Shown here: in pieces, positions 19,301-23,445 of the stretch
Numbering within the stretch: the stretch's first letter is position 1
Layout: the number at the start of each line of letters is the position of its first letter
NCBI GenBank assembly: GCA_016219875.1
Contig: JACRJZ010000092.1
Coordinates: 1-33,983, forward strand
From: Verrucomicrobiota bacterium
GTDB lineage: Bacteria > Verrucomicrobiota > Verrucomicrobiia > Limisphaerales > JACRJZ01
DNA: 33,983 nucleotides
Reading direction: 5' to 3'
The notes under the pieces: generated by a model
Database searches by the model: none
What the model was told of the DNA's origin: nothing
The model's input: only the letters and a program-made list of their open reading frames with translations
Made by a program: the position numbers and the translations under genes

Positions 19301-21870
19301 TAGTGCAAAAGATGCCGGCCTCGTCGGCCTTGCTTTCCGGCGGCTCATCCACGGTTGCGGCCACCGGGGCCGTCAATCCGGCAGGGGCCAACAACGCGCT
19401 CAAATTCACCGCGGGCAGTGTTGGCTCCGGCCCCAACGGCAACGCCCTCGTTTTCTTGGCCGACGACGCGGAGATCACCACGGACGCGGCGCTCGCCAGT
19501 TACGAAGCCTCCGGACAGGTGCTCGTGGTCCGCTACAACTCCACGCTCACTCGCGCCGTCACGGTTCAGAATGCGGTGAATCAAGTCAGCCGACTGCCGT
19601 TTGCTGCGGCGTTGGACACCTCCTCGTCACCAGGGGACGGATCGGGAAACAACGGCACCGGAATCATCGGCGCCGGCTCGTCCAGCGATGCGACCTGGGT
19701 GAGCTTCGAGTACGCGCCCGCGGGCCAACGGTCACGCATGGTGGACAACAAGGGCACCAGCAACGAACGCGACACCCGCTACGCCTATGACGAGTTCGGC
19801 CGGCTTAAGATCAAGCAATCGCCGGAAGGAACCTTGAACTACAGCTACGACGCGGCCGGGAACGTGCTTGAAATCAGCGCGCGCCACGGGTACACGTTCT
19901 CCACGACGCAGCCCTGGCTGTTCAGCGCCGTCAACCAGGCGCAAGATTCGCGGCAAGTGGGTGCACACATGAGCTACACGTACGACAATCGGAACCGGCT
20001 GGGGCAAGTCTTCGCCGACCCCGATCAGACGCTGTTGCGGGCGACGTACGGCTACGATCCGGCGGGGAACCTGGCCACGGTGGCCTGCGCGAACAACGTC
20101 ACCTCCAGCTACTCCTACAATGCGCGGAACCAACTGCGTTACCTGAGGTCTGCGAACGGCGGGACCATGCTGGCCAGCTTCGATTACGACGATTATGATG
20201 CGGGGGACGGATTGGCGTGGCCGGCGGATCGAAAGCTCGCGTCTTCGGGCCAGCGGCGAGGGGTGCGGGAAGTGTTGCCGGCGGGCGGGGCCAGCTACCC
20301 ACGACTGGTGGGTTATGCTTACGACGCCTTGAGACGGCTCACCAAGGAGGGCCTGTTCAGCGGGGCCTTTGCCACCGAGACGGGCTACGTGCAGTACGAC
20401 GGCACGGCTGGGTACGCGGACTCTTCCGGCTACGATCCGGTGGGCAACCGGCGTCAGCGGGTGGTGAACAACTTCCTGACTGTGACGCCGCGTTCCTACG
20501 CGAGCTATGACTCGCGGGATCGGCTGGGCAACACGCTGGCTGCCGGCACGGCCGCGGCCACTTGGGACGCCAACGGCAACACCCTTCAGTTCAATCTCAA
20601 CGGGGACGCCACCTGGGATCAGGCCACAGCCGATGGCTACGACCTGGAAAACCGCCTGGTCAGCGCGACGCGGGCGGCGGGAGCGATCGGCTTGGTCTAT
20701 GACGGCGACGGGAACCGGGTCAAGAAAACCGTCAACGGCGTGACGACTTGCTACCTGGTGGATGACCGGAACCCGACCGGCTATGCGCAAGTGCTGGAGG
20801 AGCAGGCGGTGGCCGGAGGCACCCCATCGGTGACGTACGTTTTCGGGCTGGACCTGGTAAGCCAGGACCGGAGCGGGACAGTCCATTACTTCGGCTACGA
20901 CGGCTTGGGCAGTGTGCGGTATCTGACGACGAGTGCGAATCCCCCGACTGTTTCGGACACGTACACTTACGACGCGTTTGGCGTTCAGATCGCCAGCAGT
21001 GGTGCCGGCACGGCCAACAACTACCGTTTTGCGGGCGAGCAATGGGATGCGGACTTGGGAACCTACTACGTGCGCGCCCGCTACTACCATCCCGACCTAG
21101 GGCGATTCTGGACGATGGACGGTTTCGAGGGCAACAACACCGACCCGCTCTCGCTGCACAAATACCTCTATTGCCATGCCAATCCGGTGAACGGCATTGA
21201 CCCGAGTGGGCATGAGAACCTGATCAGCCTCAATGCTTCGACCGGAATCATACTCGGTCTGAGTGCATGGATGTTCAGCCCGCACACCGCCAACGCTCCA
21301 GGCCCGAACGACCCAACTTATCCCGACACTGGGGATGTTGACATGGTCATCAACATTTTCGGCGGACACCTGATTGGAAAGGTGGTTGGTGTAGGGGTCG
21401 CAGCGGTGAAAGTTGGTTACAGCAAGTTGGTTGGCTATGTGATAAACCGAAAAGGGCCAGTGGCAACGGTGAGACCCACGGCTTCAACTGAGATTGGCGG
21501 CTATTCTACTTCGTTTGAAAACGGACTTTATACGCAAAGAGCTGCACCAACCGATATGATTGTTTATCGGGCGGAAGGCGGCACATCTGGAAACTTTGGA
21601 AGGTTCTTTGGCACTGAAAAACCTGTCTCCGCTGTCGATGCCGAAATCATGTCGAACATCATGAAACACGGCAACGAGGTCACGACGCTGGTCACTTATC
21701 GCATTCCTAAAGGAACGATCATTTACGAAGGCAGAGTGGCTGGCGGATCCGGACAGCAGATTTTCATCCCGAACCCGCGAGCTAGTGGAGTCTCCCTCAT
21801 CAGTTCCGAGCCGTTGCCGCTTAAGATTGTTAATCCATCGGATGCGCCGGTGGGAAGTCTTCTGGATTGA
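4369..21870 (+). CDS. Giant secreted mosaic YD-repeat/Rhs protein with C-terminal toxin-like tip
   Basis: The 5,833-residue product has a signal peptide (MKTSLRNIVPIVALLLASPA, then PLPAQ). Approximate modules: beta-helix 400-950; LamG 993-1200; two near-identical CHB_HEX-type repeats 1210-1371; second LamG 1379-1593; Ig-like 1603-1685; third CHB_HEX 1686-1765; vWA 1922-2110 with full MIDAS (D1930-x-S-x-S1934, T2013, D2042); two PKD-like 2118-2319; NHL/propeller-like segments 2324-3018 interrupted by an inserted domain; three cadherin-like units (3184-3280, 3289-3383, 3608-3703) with Ig-like units between. The Rhs/YD shell spans about 3924-5610, with the core RFAGEQWDADLGTYYVRARY, 'GRFWTMD' and 'DPSGHE' at 5611-5616. 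The final 217 residues form a variable tip with hydrophobic pretoxin and a 'VYRAEGG...GQQIFIP' domain. By analogy with Rhs toxins, the shell would encapsulate the tip. The exact target is unknown. Confidence 0.93.
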   Translation: MKTSLRNIVPIVALLLASPAPLPAQTTQPAELSTADVPTDLALPAAGALAGASSTLDSRLSNRLAAQPWQVTSRSTHANTYESVTLTTNGLTGKVTAQPHRFVELGTGLNVKNAAGRFVPARAEFELTDDGAEARHTALRVRLPSDIATEFGVEVTEEESGITLRSHPVAVTYRDPKTDATVVLGIVTNALGWLTASNEVTYSNCFSCGLVKGSIRYRLSRAGLAQDLLLAENIGSPQQRGLPAEATEARLELMTAFDESTPTPVQRGGALARSIGAGEVGEGVTKDTMLLFGPMRMIQGRAFLHREGAPDARGRMDGARVRKEFITVGRQKMLIESVEHRVVKPLLDTLPVGTNLLSAVSAAPRSKQLAALAASSSARQQASAPRTPARIQTAKAIPSEPSDSSPQTQRALALVLDYELVLSGSATFTARGNTSYLINGFTGIDEVTLEGNAVLKFDTTAPDSALCVWDKLVCQTDTYRPAIFTSRSDDSVGEAISVPNTPLFYNQALYLAPEQSEIQHVRVAYAQCALQGAGFTLSHAQIIHCPLGLISGGGTCRVNNVLMYDVGTAFTSESSSIEATHLTVDQCARLTSDPWCGACSSLTLTNSLLVNVTNQGDASLTLDHTESVSSATTVFQTVGAGAHYLAKASLYRDRGTTNLPPALRRAILERTTYPPAVFPPSTQLTVSTNLGLVAARDVDDPDLGYHAPPLDYLVSSLLLPDDGIVTVLPGVTIALYGEAGFKLTNHSTLLCEGTRRQRIQFVHAAAVQELSAALPDSAYPVTITAYHTGPATNAPDARFRFVDFNALSGAGAHLGGSSDPSSAYATLSVRDSAFYGGSVQFAGPGWMSCGVTNTLFERTAALLEGDLAVNLFNNVVRGADWTINAPAANRFLVCNNAFDEVEIAALGEAVAHTNNAYLRLPDAHSRFFPIGNGDLVLTNFPAGSVAGQTPLGLLRALAASRTPGAPAVGPSREAGSPGGGDLYALSSLPVGDSLWTDLEGWYAMENGLADAQGEEPLTMNGSGPTYVTGKPDLGQAASLTPASGNNFPSRTPFYFDEGYTYCAWIKIPSTSYGTLLANSGYGGSTLRCENSQFKLWHYTTTSGWVYALCSGITVQTGNWYFVCARWSPATGLILNVNTTQSPSTDAATYSATSSSIQYLFRVGYEGWGGSEKPGTFDEVAIWERALTDEEVSRLYNNDAGMTLGSPWAVAPTFSPNGGNITTATPITIASTAPGATITYSVNGGTSQSGPSPLTITLSQPGSYTLTAYATAPGYTPSSTVMSQTYVVTAAPQAAAPTFSPNGGNITTATPITIASTTPGATITYSVNGGTSQSGPSPLTIILSQTGSCTLSASATAPGYAQSATATSLPYIVTASSGDPLWTGLQAWYKLDGNLNDTEGGAALTVNGNPPPYDTGKLGQAANLTPVAGNNYLSHNSFDFRNYPAGYTYYGWVKPASTAYGTLLANSGYGGSTLRCNSGHIWLWHYTGQTWLGVSCSDITISPGTWYFVCARWNRATSKLLLDVWTSQQLSQQELPGANDYFADGRNYPYLFRLGFEGWGGSEMAAAFDEVGVWNRALSDIEVLQLWNNGNGITRGTTGGTPPAITTQPAAVTVAVGGGSVSLTVGANGMEPMTYQWYLDEALVPGAIAATLTLTSVEGKHGGNYKVRVSNSAGFVDSENAKLIVQAATPTFDPDGGNVTTTAPITLRCSTPGATIWYNIDGQTWLNGTAPVGIYMPQPGSRIVRAYATAPCCGLSPTATSTAYVVEPAGVNNPPTIALPGGAALYMRGHSPVVLDAAAAILDDSDTFAGAVLSADIVMNRQAGDRVLILPNDDITVTGGGDVQFRGTSIGTFSGASGPGPLTVTLNAGATLAATEALVRRLAFDGTAATPTTLRRVQLLLKDGGDESSSPVEKVVYVDCAQKLDVMLLIDASGSLSAGAFADEVTVSENFIAGLSFSDDLSQPVDQAGAIKFCGSWGGICTEPLQVAPLSGSKNAALTAIDSLRPFSQRCSGTQFQQPLELARRSLLAGRPDAVRGIILMTDGQSHPDPNEQGAVDMARQAKLEGSRIITIGFGSYNRGFLEQLASSLTDFHAAPDTSGLQALLTDISGSFCRSGNASPIADAGLDGTVFCTDGGAPRSFIFGGSAHDDGLPNGTLTYSLTQLSGPLTVAITSPNGIVPESGIVAPRTTFSQPGQYIFELAVSDSQFTARDQVIVNVRTIAAPVVDAGPDRRVNWPPAEGLTTVEATLSGSVWDDGVPFGSMVSAAWTGPGGVTIAEPSAWSTTASFSQPGSYKLTLTATKSFSGGSVSGHKDMLVTVAPADKRTFTRNVDFVQGYLMNVHFQDDELRLNTDLTTFPFVNIALTALDTVARIDANTGRILGEYRTKPESTQQKVWPGSPSRTTVDRYGNVWVANRGDLEVCGADDTGSITRIGVVIGGTRGRLDGATFTPDAAGEYLKPPFVYSTCVDKDGDGYIRTSGRAGQLLSWVDGSRPNRVGRIFVCSAGSVFLSEGIQDTECDLLEPGTGETCSQSPCRHTSAYRLADWLGSWLQAPDGGRKFYAYSASTVLGNIKFSTIMERVVAASPTGDQGWRAWTDADPEPLTLDFLLSNGIDALFLQDKWVDPGVLEAYVLQGGNVFLAGGLGSVDEGNPSLSSDWWNGFLNRFGLSFSDGTSSTAGYRDVLYRDCAFENMSIAYRLGLTFSHGNDVLVNDPVSATYPFHSRLVDTTIDDSPVRLFAVYEVVGQAVDAQDEAIINYVRTVATGARTLAVDAENNVWVGGVGKSGYDAPDPHRRWHEKINGATGERIVGTAFQASCGGYGGLIDSKGYLWSARLSGGDIASGYALLRYDTSSATSSCLTRDGLFEANYGLAIDPKTGQIWFSKDGTGVNPKIGVGVIRLPHAALVENMDVHVYTQHGADTAKGLVVDLKGNVWVAHGDVPGATTVGHLLTDGSFIGNVELPCGIGPTGVAVDSNGKIWVANYDGSAMRIDPNAGPKMLNGIANASGQPVGQVDMVVPLPAGSGPYNYSDMTGFVSMSTTDPAGTWTVVHEASLATVWQAIQWNAYLPSHTRAVIEARASDDRLRLPAQPFLLVAEARAPDSNPRPFLEVCTRRNEDGGRQERSSAVQSDLPNASWTVIGSPYLPDLNGKFIEIRVTLGRDMGATETPKLYDLTVSSEATDSDPIATNLQSIAQDDHLVIPKNSGPRMVDVLANDLVPAGGTFMITDTTPSQSGTISVVDGGQGVEYAPHNGFSGHDWFVYTIDDGNGGSSQALVTLTVADVETTTSHLPIIARDDHLTAIKHTPTRATVLNVLANDTDPENGPLQVLSFTQAQHGTVERHDGCVLKYTPSADASVTKDFFTYTVTDGAQRVASATVILDLVNANSTFEIALVADGQRIPLVDGSTVDFGVAPSTLTFSLHNLGNVTLTFSPCPTITSTTIPSPFTGFIQCSLEPGQSVNFCISFQRPSSTAGMHRGNLTFPASGGGADALTLNFVGYNPPSQQPSETPTVEFGHPANHRVYTNGEAIEVKVTASARAPGASISHVDYVLNSASRRNTGNFTYIDRAAAYVHTFAGTLPIGEYTLTATAYDTQNGASAATLALSVVDPNQPPVAGNDEATVQMNEAAGVKVHVMLNDHDPDGDPITLISFTKAAGQVDELVSEGVGTFLYTPPPDTFGRDGFSYVISDGKGGTARGHVTVTILKTDAPSLNIAAQDQRGTPLLPNTYAWSVWNAWPRPLNLAATILPAGQTALKVEFWDNGVMIGEVVPPSFQMEWSDFGGGDHEITAIRFDSDGNAVARSAPLFFAFARKPSNIAPTARISTVDGKPASGTLLVTSGRLQVEGQAFDGDTTPDAITWRLNLYSAHGEKLATLGHGSDPVGVGLPGSFGTYDLTQLQNGVYDLELAVSDGSDRVSTQVRFILQSELKMGQLLFTEQDLVIPAGGLPIAVLRRYDSLNLNQGDFGYGWTFALTDLDLELDEERGMARDLDDEDFSLRTGGGRDVTLTLPDGRRTTFMFELKPVPPDDGVPSFAYVATWNSPPGVAATLGVSVSPKLITLPGGFYYWEEVGPGTPLENFDFRGFVLTNEDGTEFHIEREDQGAHWLLDEEGKGSFVQAYGKGNVNRVKRPNGEAIEISANRIGIDGKEEFSIQHVSPSDCRTHSIAFKRDAKGRIKEAYDADGLSSDGRPTGPPTIKYEYDSNGNLITVSKLRDQNASQSDNPFYETITYEYDLAAFPHYLTEITDYRGVKVARQEYYSGSAGEPAGSKGRLKSIESADGRVSSFAYDFVGPFVVRTTAEHPEHVAVASQVITDSEGLETRHETDGSGNVLLTVDPLRNRTERWFDSKNNLTKQSVQNNDGTEVIETRHDYLYFSDQPNKVQRHLTIAPANGNEVVQSVQKFDRDGRLIMTIDAKNTLVDTADRPIIDADQTPNPAFCIEHTYDPGTHELSVTTANRSGSPLVALAQNTYYDTGDQFHGLLRLSTDALDNQTIYGYYDGVEVGGRFGDLKQVDNADASGTVLARTTYKYDARGNRTHEIRRQNNGVTWVDYATTETKYDARSRVTEVIDAEGGHADTVYDDAGRVGSTTDRYGATTRYTYDAVGDLIQTEYADTTISRKVVYYETVAGHANKLRHVVMEDRHLLGGPVFATRTTHDELGRPIQTERLKSADISLEPDGTVLKAKFNRGTVVSVTQQTTYDFAGRVSMTADANGKWTKYEYDGAGRRWRVKAFVNSDGTDIAGTTITTLYGYDPNGNQLWVLDANQYDSLSQSPPDPNPLAGTPWQVYESLYGSTSPSTYRERLTHFEYDDFNRCLKTHLPSIGATPAFTETRYNDLGQAWLQVDADTKATAFVYDGLGRVTWVITDVYTTPTPSALPSTLPTTTTGWETWAKGTRFASDSTATHFDYDDLSNLKAQRDARNQTTTFDYDLLGRRTRRTLPDTTTERWRHDVPSAGAFAQRYVHVDFATRATVAVYDVAGRIVQKMPASSALLSGGSSTVAATGAVNPAGANNALKFTAGSVGSGPNGNALVFLADDAEITTDAALASYEASGQVLVVRYNSTLTRAVTVQNAVNQVSRLPFAAALDTSSSPGDGSGNNGTGIIGAGSSSDATWVSFEYAPAGQRSRMVDNKGTSNERDTRYAYDEFGRLKIKQSPEGTLNYSYDAAGNVLEISARHGYTFSTTQPWLFSAVNQAQDSRQVGAHMSYTYDNRNRLGQVFADPDQTLLRATYGYDPAGNLATVACANNVTSSYSYNARNQLRYLRSANGGTMLASFDYDDYDAGDGLAWPADRKLASSGQRRGVREVLPAGGASYPRLVGYAYDALRRLTKEGLFSGAFATETGYVQYDGTAGYADSSGYDPVGNRRQRVVNNFLTVTPRSYASYDSRDRLGNTLAAGTAAATWDANGNTLQFNLNGDATWDQATADGYDLENRLVSATRAAGAIGLVYDGDGNRVKKTVNGVTTCYLVDDRNPTGYAQVLEEQAVAGGTPSVTYVFGLDLVSQDRSGTVHYFGYDGLGSVRYLTTSANPPTVSDTYTYDAFGVQIASSGAGTANNYRFAGEQWDADLGTYYVRARYYHPDLGRFWTMDGFEGNNTDPLSLHKYLYCHANPVNGIDPSGHENLISLNASTGIILGLSAWMFSPHTANAPGPNDPTYPDTGDVDMVINIFGGHLIGKVVGVGVAAVKVGYSKLVGYVINRKGPVATVRPTASTEIGGYSTSFENGLYTQRAAPTDMIVYRAEGGTSGNFGRFFGTEKPVSAVDAEIMSNIMKHGNEVTTLVTYRIPKGTIIYEGRVAGGSGQQIFIPNPRASGVSLISSEPLPLKIVNPSDAPVGSLLD
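4527..4552. repeat. CTCGAC/TCTCGA microrepeat inside the giant gene
   Basis: Near-perfect back-to-back units (CTCGACC, CTCGACT, CTCGACT, CTCGA) encode the Ser/Thr/Leu/Asp-rich stretch STLDSRLSNR at residues 54-63, directly after the low-complexity linker behind the signal peptide. It looks like an intergenic-type microrepeat captured in frame. Confidence 0.6.
7995..8504. repeat. Tandem 255-bp CHB_HEX coding repeats
   Basis: The units starting at 7995 and 8250 are offset by exactly 255 nt (85 codons). They are almost identical over about the first 140 bases, with roughly five substitutions seen, and diverge later. Each encodes APTFSPNGGNITTATPITIA and onwards, a chitobiase/beta-hexosaminidase C-terminal-type beta-sandwich. 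A more diverged third unit starts near 9424. The flanking LamG domains are also similar to each other, so a larger LamG-plus-repeat block was probably duplicated. Confidence 0.8.
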
Positions 21871-21873
21871 GCA

Positions 21874-22542
21874 ATGACAAAGGCAGCGAGTGATCGGTTG
21901 ATTGAGCGAGCCAACCAAGTTGGCGCGGGCTCCACAGGAATCAGCGTTGCCGATATGGCCCGCATTCCGTTAACCAGTGATTTAATCGGGGAGATTGAGG
22001 AATGCTTGTCCAGTCCGGACGTGGCCGAGTTGAAATGGGGCTTGTGGTTTGCGAACGGCATCCTCGGTTCCAATCCGCCGCAGGAGTTCGTAAAAGCGTT
22101 GTTGCCGAGGGCGCGAGCTTGGCTAAAGCACGAGAATTGGGATGTTCGAGACCGGGCCTTAAACATTATTATCCATCTCAGAGAGAACTACAGAAATTAC
22201 CGGGAGGTGATGTTGGAAATGCTGCAAGACCCGGAACCAGTAGTCCGATGGCACGCGTTGAGGGAATGCCGGACATTCCTGACGCGGAAGGACATTCCGG
22301 CGCTGCTCGTTTTTCAAAACGACAAATACATGGCCGAAACCGAAATGGGTAGTCCTCTGGTTTACGCGATTCGGAACGACGCTTTGGCCGCGATAGAAAC
22401 TCTGTGCGGAAAGCCGTTCACTAAATCGGAAAAGGTGGAACCGGGTGAAGCGGGTCGAATGGTTTATTGGTGGGATTGGAAACCGTTCTTAGATTGGTGG
22501 AGCCGGCGACACAGCAAGTGGCGGTTCTGGGAAAGAGGGTGA
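21874..22542 (+). CDS. HEAT-like helical-repeat protein, putative immunity protein
   Basis: The 222-residue product starts 3 nt after the stop of the giant Rhs gene, so reinitiation or coupling is likely. No signal peptide is visible, so it should be cytosolic. It contains repeating helix pairs of HEAT type: ELKWGLWFANGIL, WDVRDRALNIIIHL, PEPVVRWHALRECRTFL and YAIRNDALAAIETL. It ends in an unusual Trp-rich tail (MVYWWDWKPFLDWWSRRHSK). HEAT-like immunity proteins are known partners of polymorphic toxins. The position directly behind a toxin tip and the shared lower GC support an immunity role. Another possibility is a general HEAT-repeat adaptor. Confidence 0.75.
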   Translation: MTKAASDRLIERANQVGAGSTGISVADMARIPLTSDLIGEIEECLSSPDVAELKWGLWFANGILGSNPPQEFVKALLPRARAWLKHENWDVRDRALNIIIHLRENYRNYREVMLEMLQDPEPVVRWHALRECRTFLTRKDIPALLVFQNDKYMAETEMGSPLVYAIRNDALAAIETLCGKPFTKSEKVEPGEAGRMVYWWDWKPFLDWWSRRHSKWRFWERG

Positions 22543-22623
22543 ATCCAACCAGTGTCCCGCACAAACAGTGAGAACGAAATCAGCGACGCCGCAACTTCCC
22601 CCCTGCGCGGCCCGATCTGTCAC

Positions 22624-22652
22624 GCTGCCTGCAAAGTGAAAGGGCAGGCAGC
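22624..22652. terminator. 9-bp hairpin downstream of the toxin/immunity pair
   Basis: GCTGCCTGC (22624-22632) and GCAGGCAGC (22644-22652) pair perfectly around an 11-nt loop, about 80 nt past the immunity stop codon. No T-run follows, so a Rho-independent terminator is only a possibility. From 22543 to 22948 I see no supportable gene. Confidence 0.35.
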
Positions 22653-22948
22653 GCGCCAGCCCGCGACCGCTCCGCCCCAAGACAAAGTGAGTCTGCCCGT
22701 GGCGTCGCCCGTCCCGGCACCCGGGAGAGACGAAACGTTTTTCAATTGGAATGTTTCTCCCGTGCGCCGTGCCGTGCGTCGTCACCGGCAGAACAAATGA
22801 CGACCGCTGACGCTGCCCGAACAATATCAGTTCGCTCCCGCTCAAAACTTCGGAAGGAACGCGCGCAAGTAAGGACGTGCTCCGTGGGGCAGCCAGGGGC
22901 GCGCCGGTCACTCGGCCTGCTTGCGCGGAGTATATGCCGCACAATATC

Positions 22949-23159
22949 GTGATAGCGTTGCCCGCCAAGTTGCGTTCCGGCCAGCACCAATAGCTGTCTT
23001 TGAGGAGGCCGGGATGGGTGACCGACTCGAAGTTGTCAGCGTCACGTTCGCGCAGGGGCAGACCGCGTTGGTACGAAACTTGTGCTAGTTTTTGTGCTAG
23101 TGTTGCCTCTCTGGTGAGATCTGTTGGCTGGACAAGCGGAGGACGTTTGAAACGAGATC
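22949..23159 (-). pseudogene. Decayed fragment resembling a CHC2/TOPRIM-type primase N-terminus
   Basis: The minus strand reads LAQKLAQVSYQRGLPLRERD, ADNFESVTHPGLLKDSYWCW and PERNLAGNAI. After that the sequence loses protein-like character and no stop/start pair delimits a gene. The 'KDSYWCWPER.L.GNAI' pattern resembles the zinc-finger/'W..GG.AIDF' region of DUF3991/CHC2-type primase proteins found on mobile elements. That match is from memory. The frame is also open upstream into the tRNA fragment, so a 5' end cannot be set. Treat it as a remnant. Confidence 0.4.
23080..23103. repeat. Two tandem copies of a 12-bp repeat
   Basis: TTGTGCTAGTTT (23080-23091) is followed immediately by TTGTGCTAGTGT (23092-23103), 11 of 12 identical. 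Being 12 nt, it keeps frame and gives LAQ-K-LAQ-V in the primase-like remnant. It may be a slippage duplication or a recombinase-type direct repeat. Confidence 0.6.
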
Positions 23160-23235
23160 TTAAGCAACAAATACAGGGGTTCTGAGCCATTCCAAAGCAA
23201 CAGAAAGAGAGGAGAAGAAACACCGGAAAAGCCAA

Positions 23236-23274
23236 TTTTGAGTCTAGCGCGTCTGCCAATTCCGCCACGTCGGC
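23236..23274 (-). pseudogene. 5' half of tRNA-Leu(CAA), truncated after the anticodon loop
   Basis: Reading the minus strand from 23274: acceptor 5' strand GCCGACG, then TG, a D-arm of tRNA-Leu type (GCGGAATTGGCAGACGC), the anticodon stem 5' strand CTAGA and loop CTCAAAA with anticodon CAA. The 3' anticodon strand should be TCTAG, but the sequence goes to TTGGC. No variable arm, T-arm or acceptor 3' strand was found downstream. The tRNA is therefore broken at loop position 38, as expected at the edge of an integrated element or a rearrangement. Confidence 0.7.
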
Positions 23275-23445
23275 AACCAAGCGGGCTGAAAGCTAGCAGA
23301 ACCGATTTCGTCCGCGCAAGTGTCCAGTTGGAAAGATGGAAAGAAGTTCGTTCAGGAGAGGAGGTCGCAGAACTCCGTGGCCGACGTAATAACCTCCCAG
23401 AAGGCAGAGGTCAGAGGTCGGGGTCTCTTCCGGCGCCGGCGCGGG

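Noticed and set aside
19732..21090. 452-residue minus-strand frame opposite the Rhs shell
   Set aside because: Antisense shadow of a YD-repeat gene with biased codons; Val/Arg-rich low-complexity translation, no domain.
23236..23274. Group I intron in tRNA-Leu
   Set aside because: Bacterial tRNA-Leu introns are known, but here no 3' half of the tRNA follows within the gap, so truncation fits better.
22489..23280. Minus-strand frame starting MVADVAELADALDSK
   Set aside because: The start is the translated 5' half of tRNA-Leu, a well-known false-gene signature; only a short inner part resembles a protein remnant.
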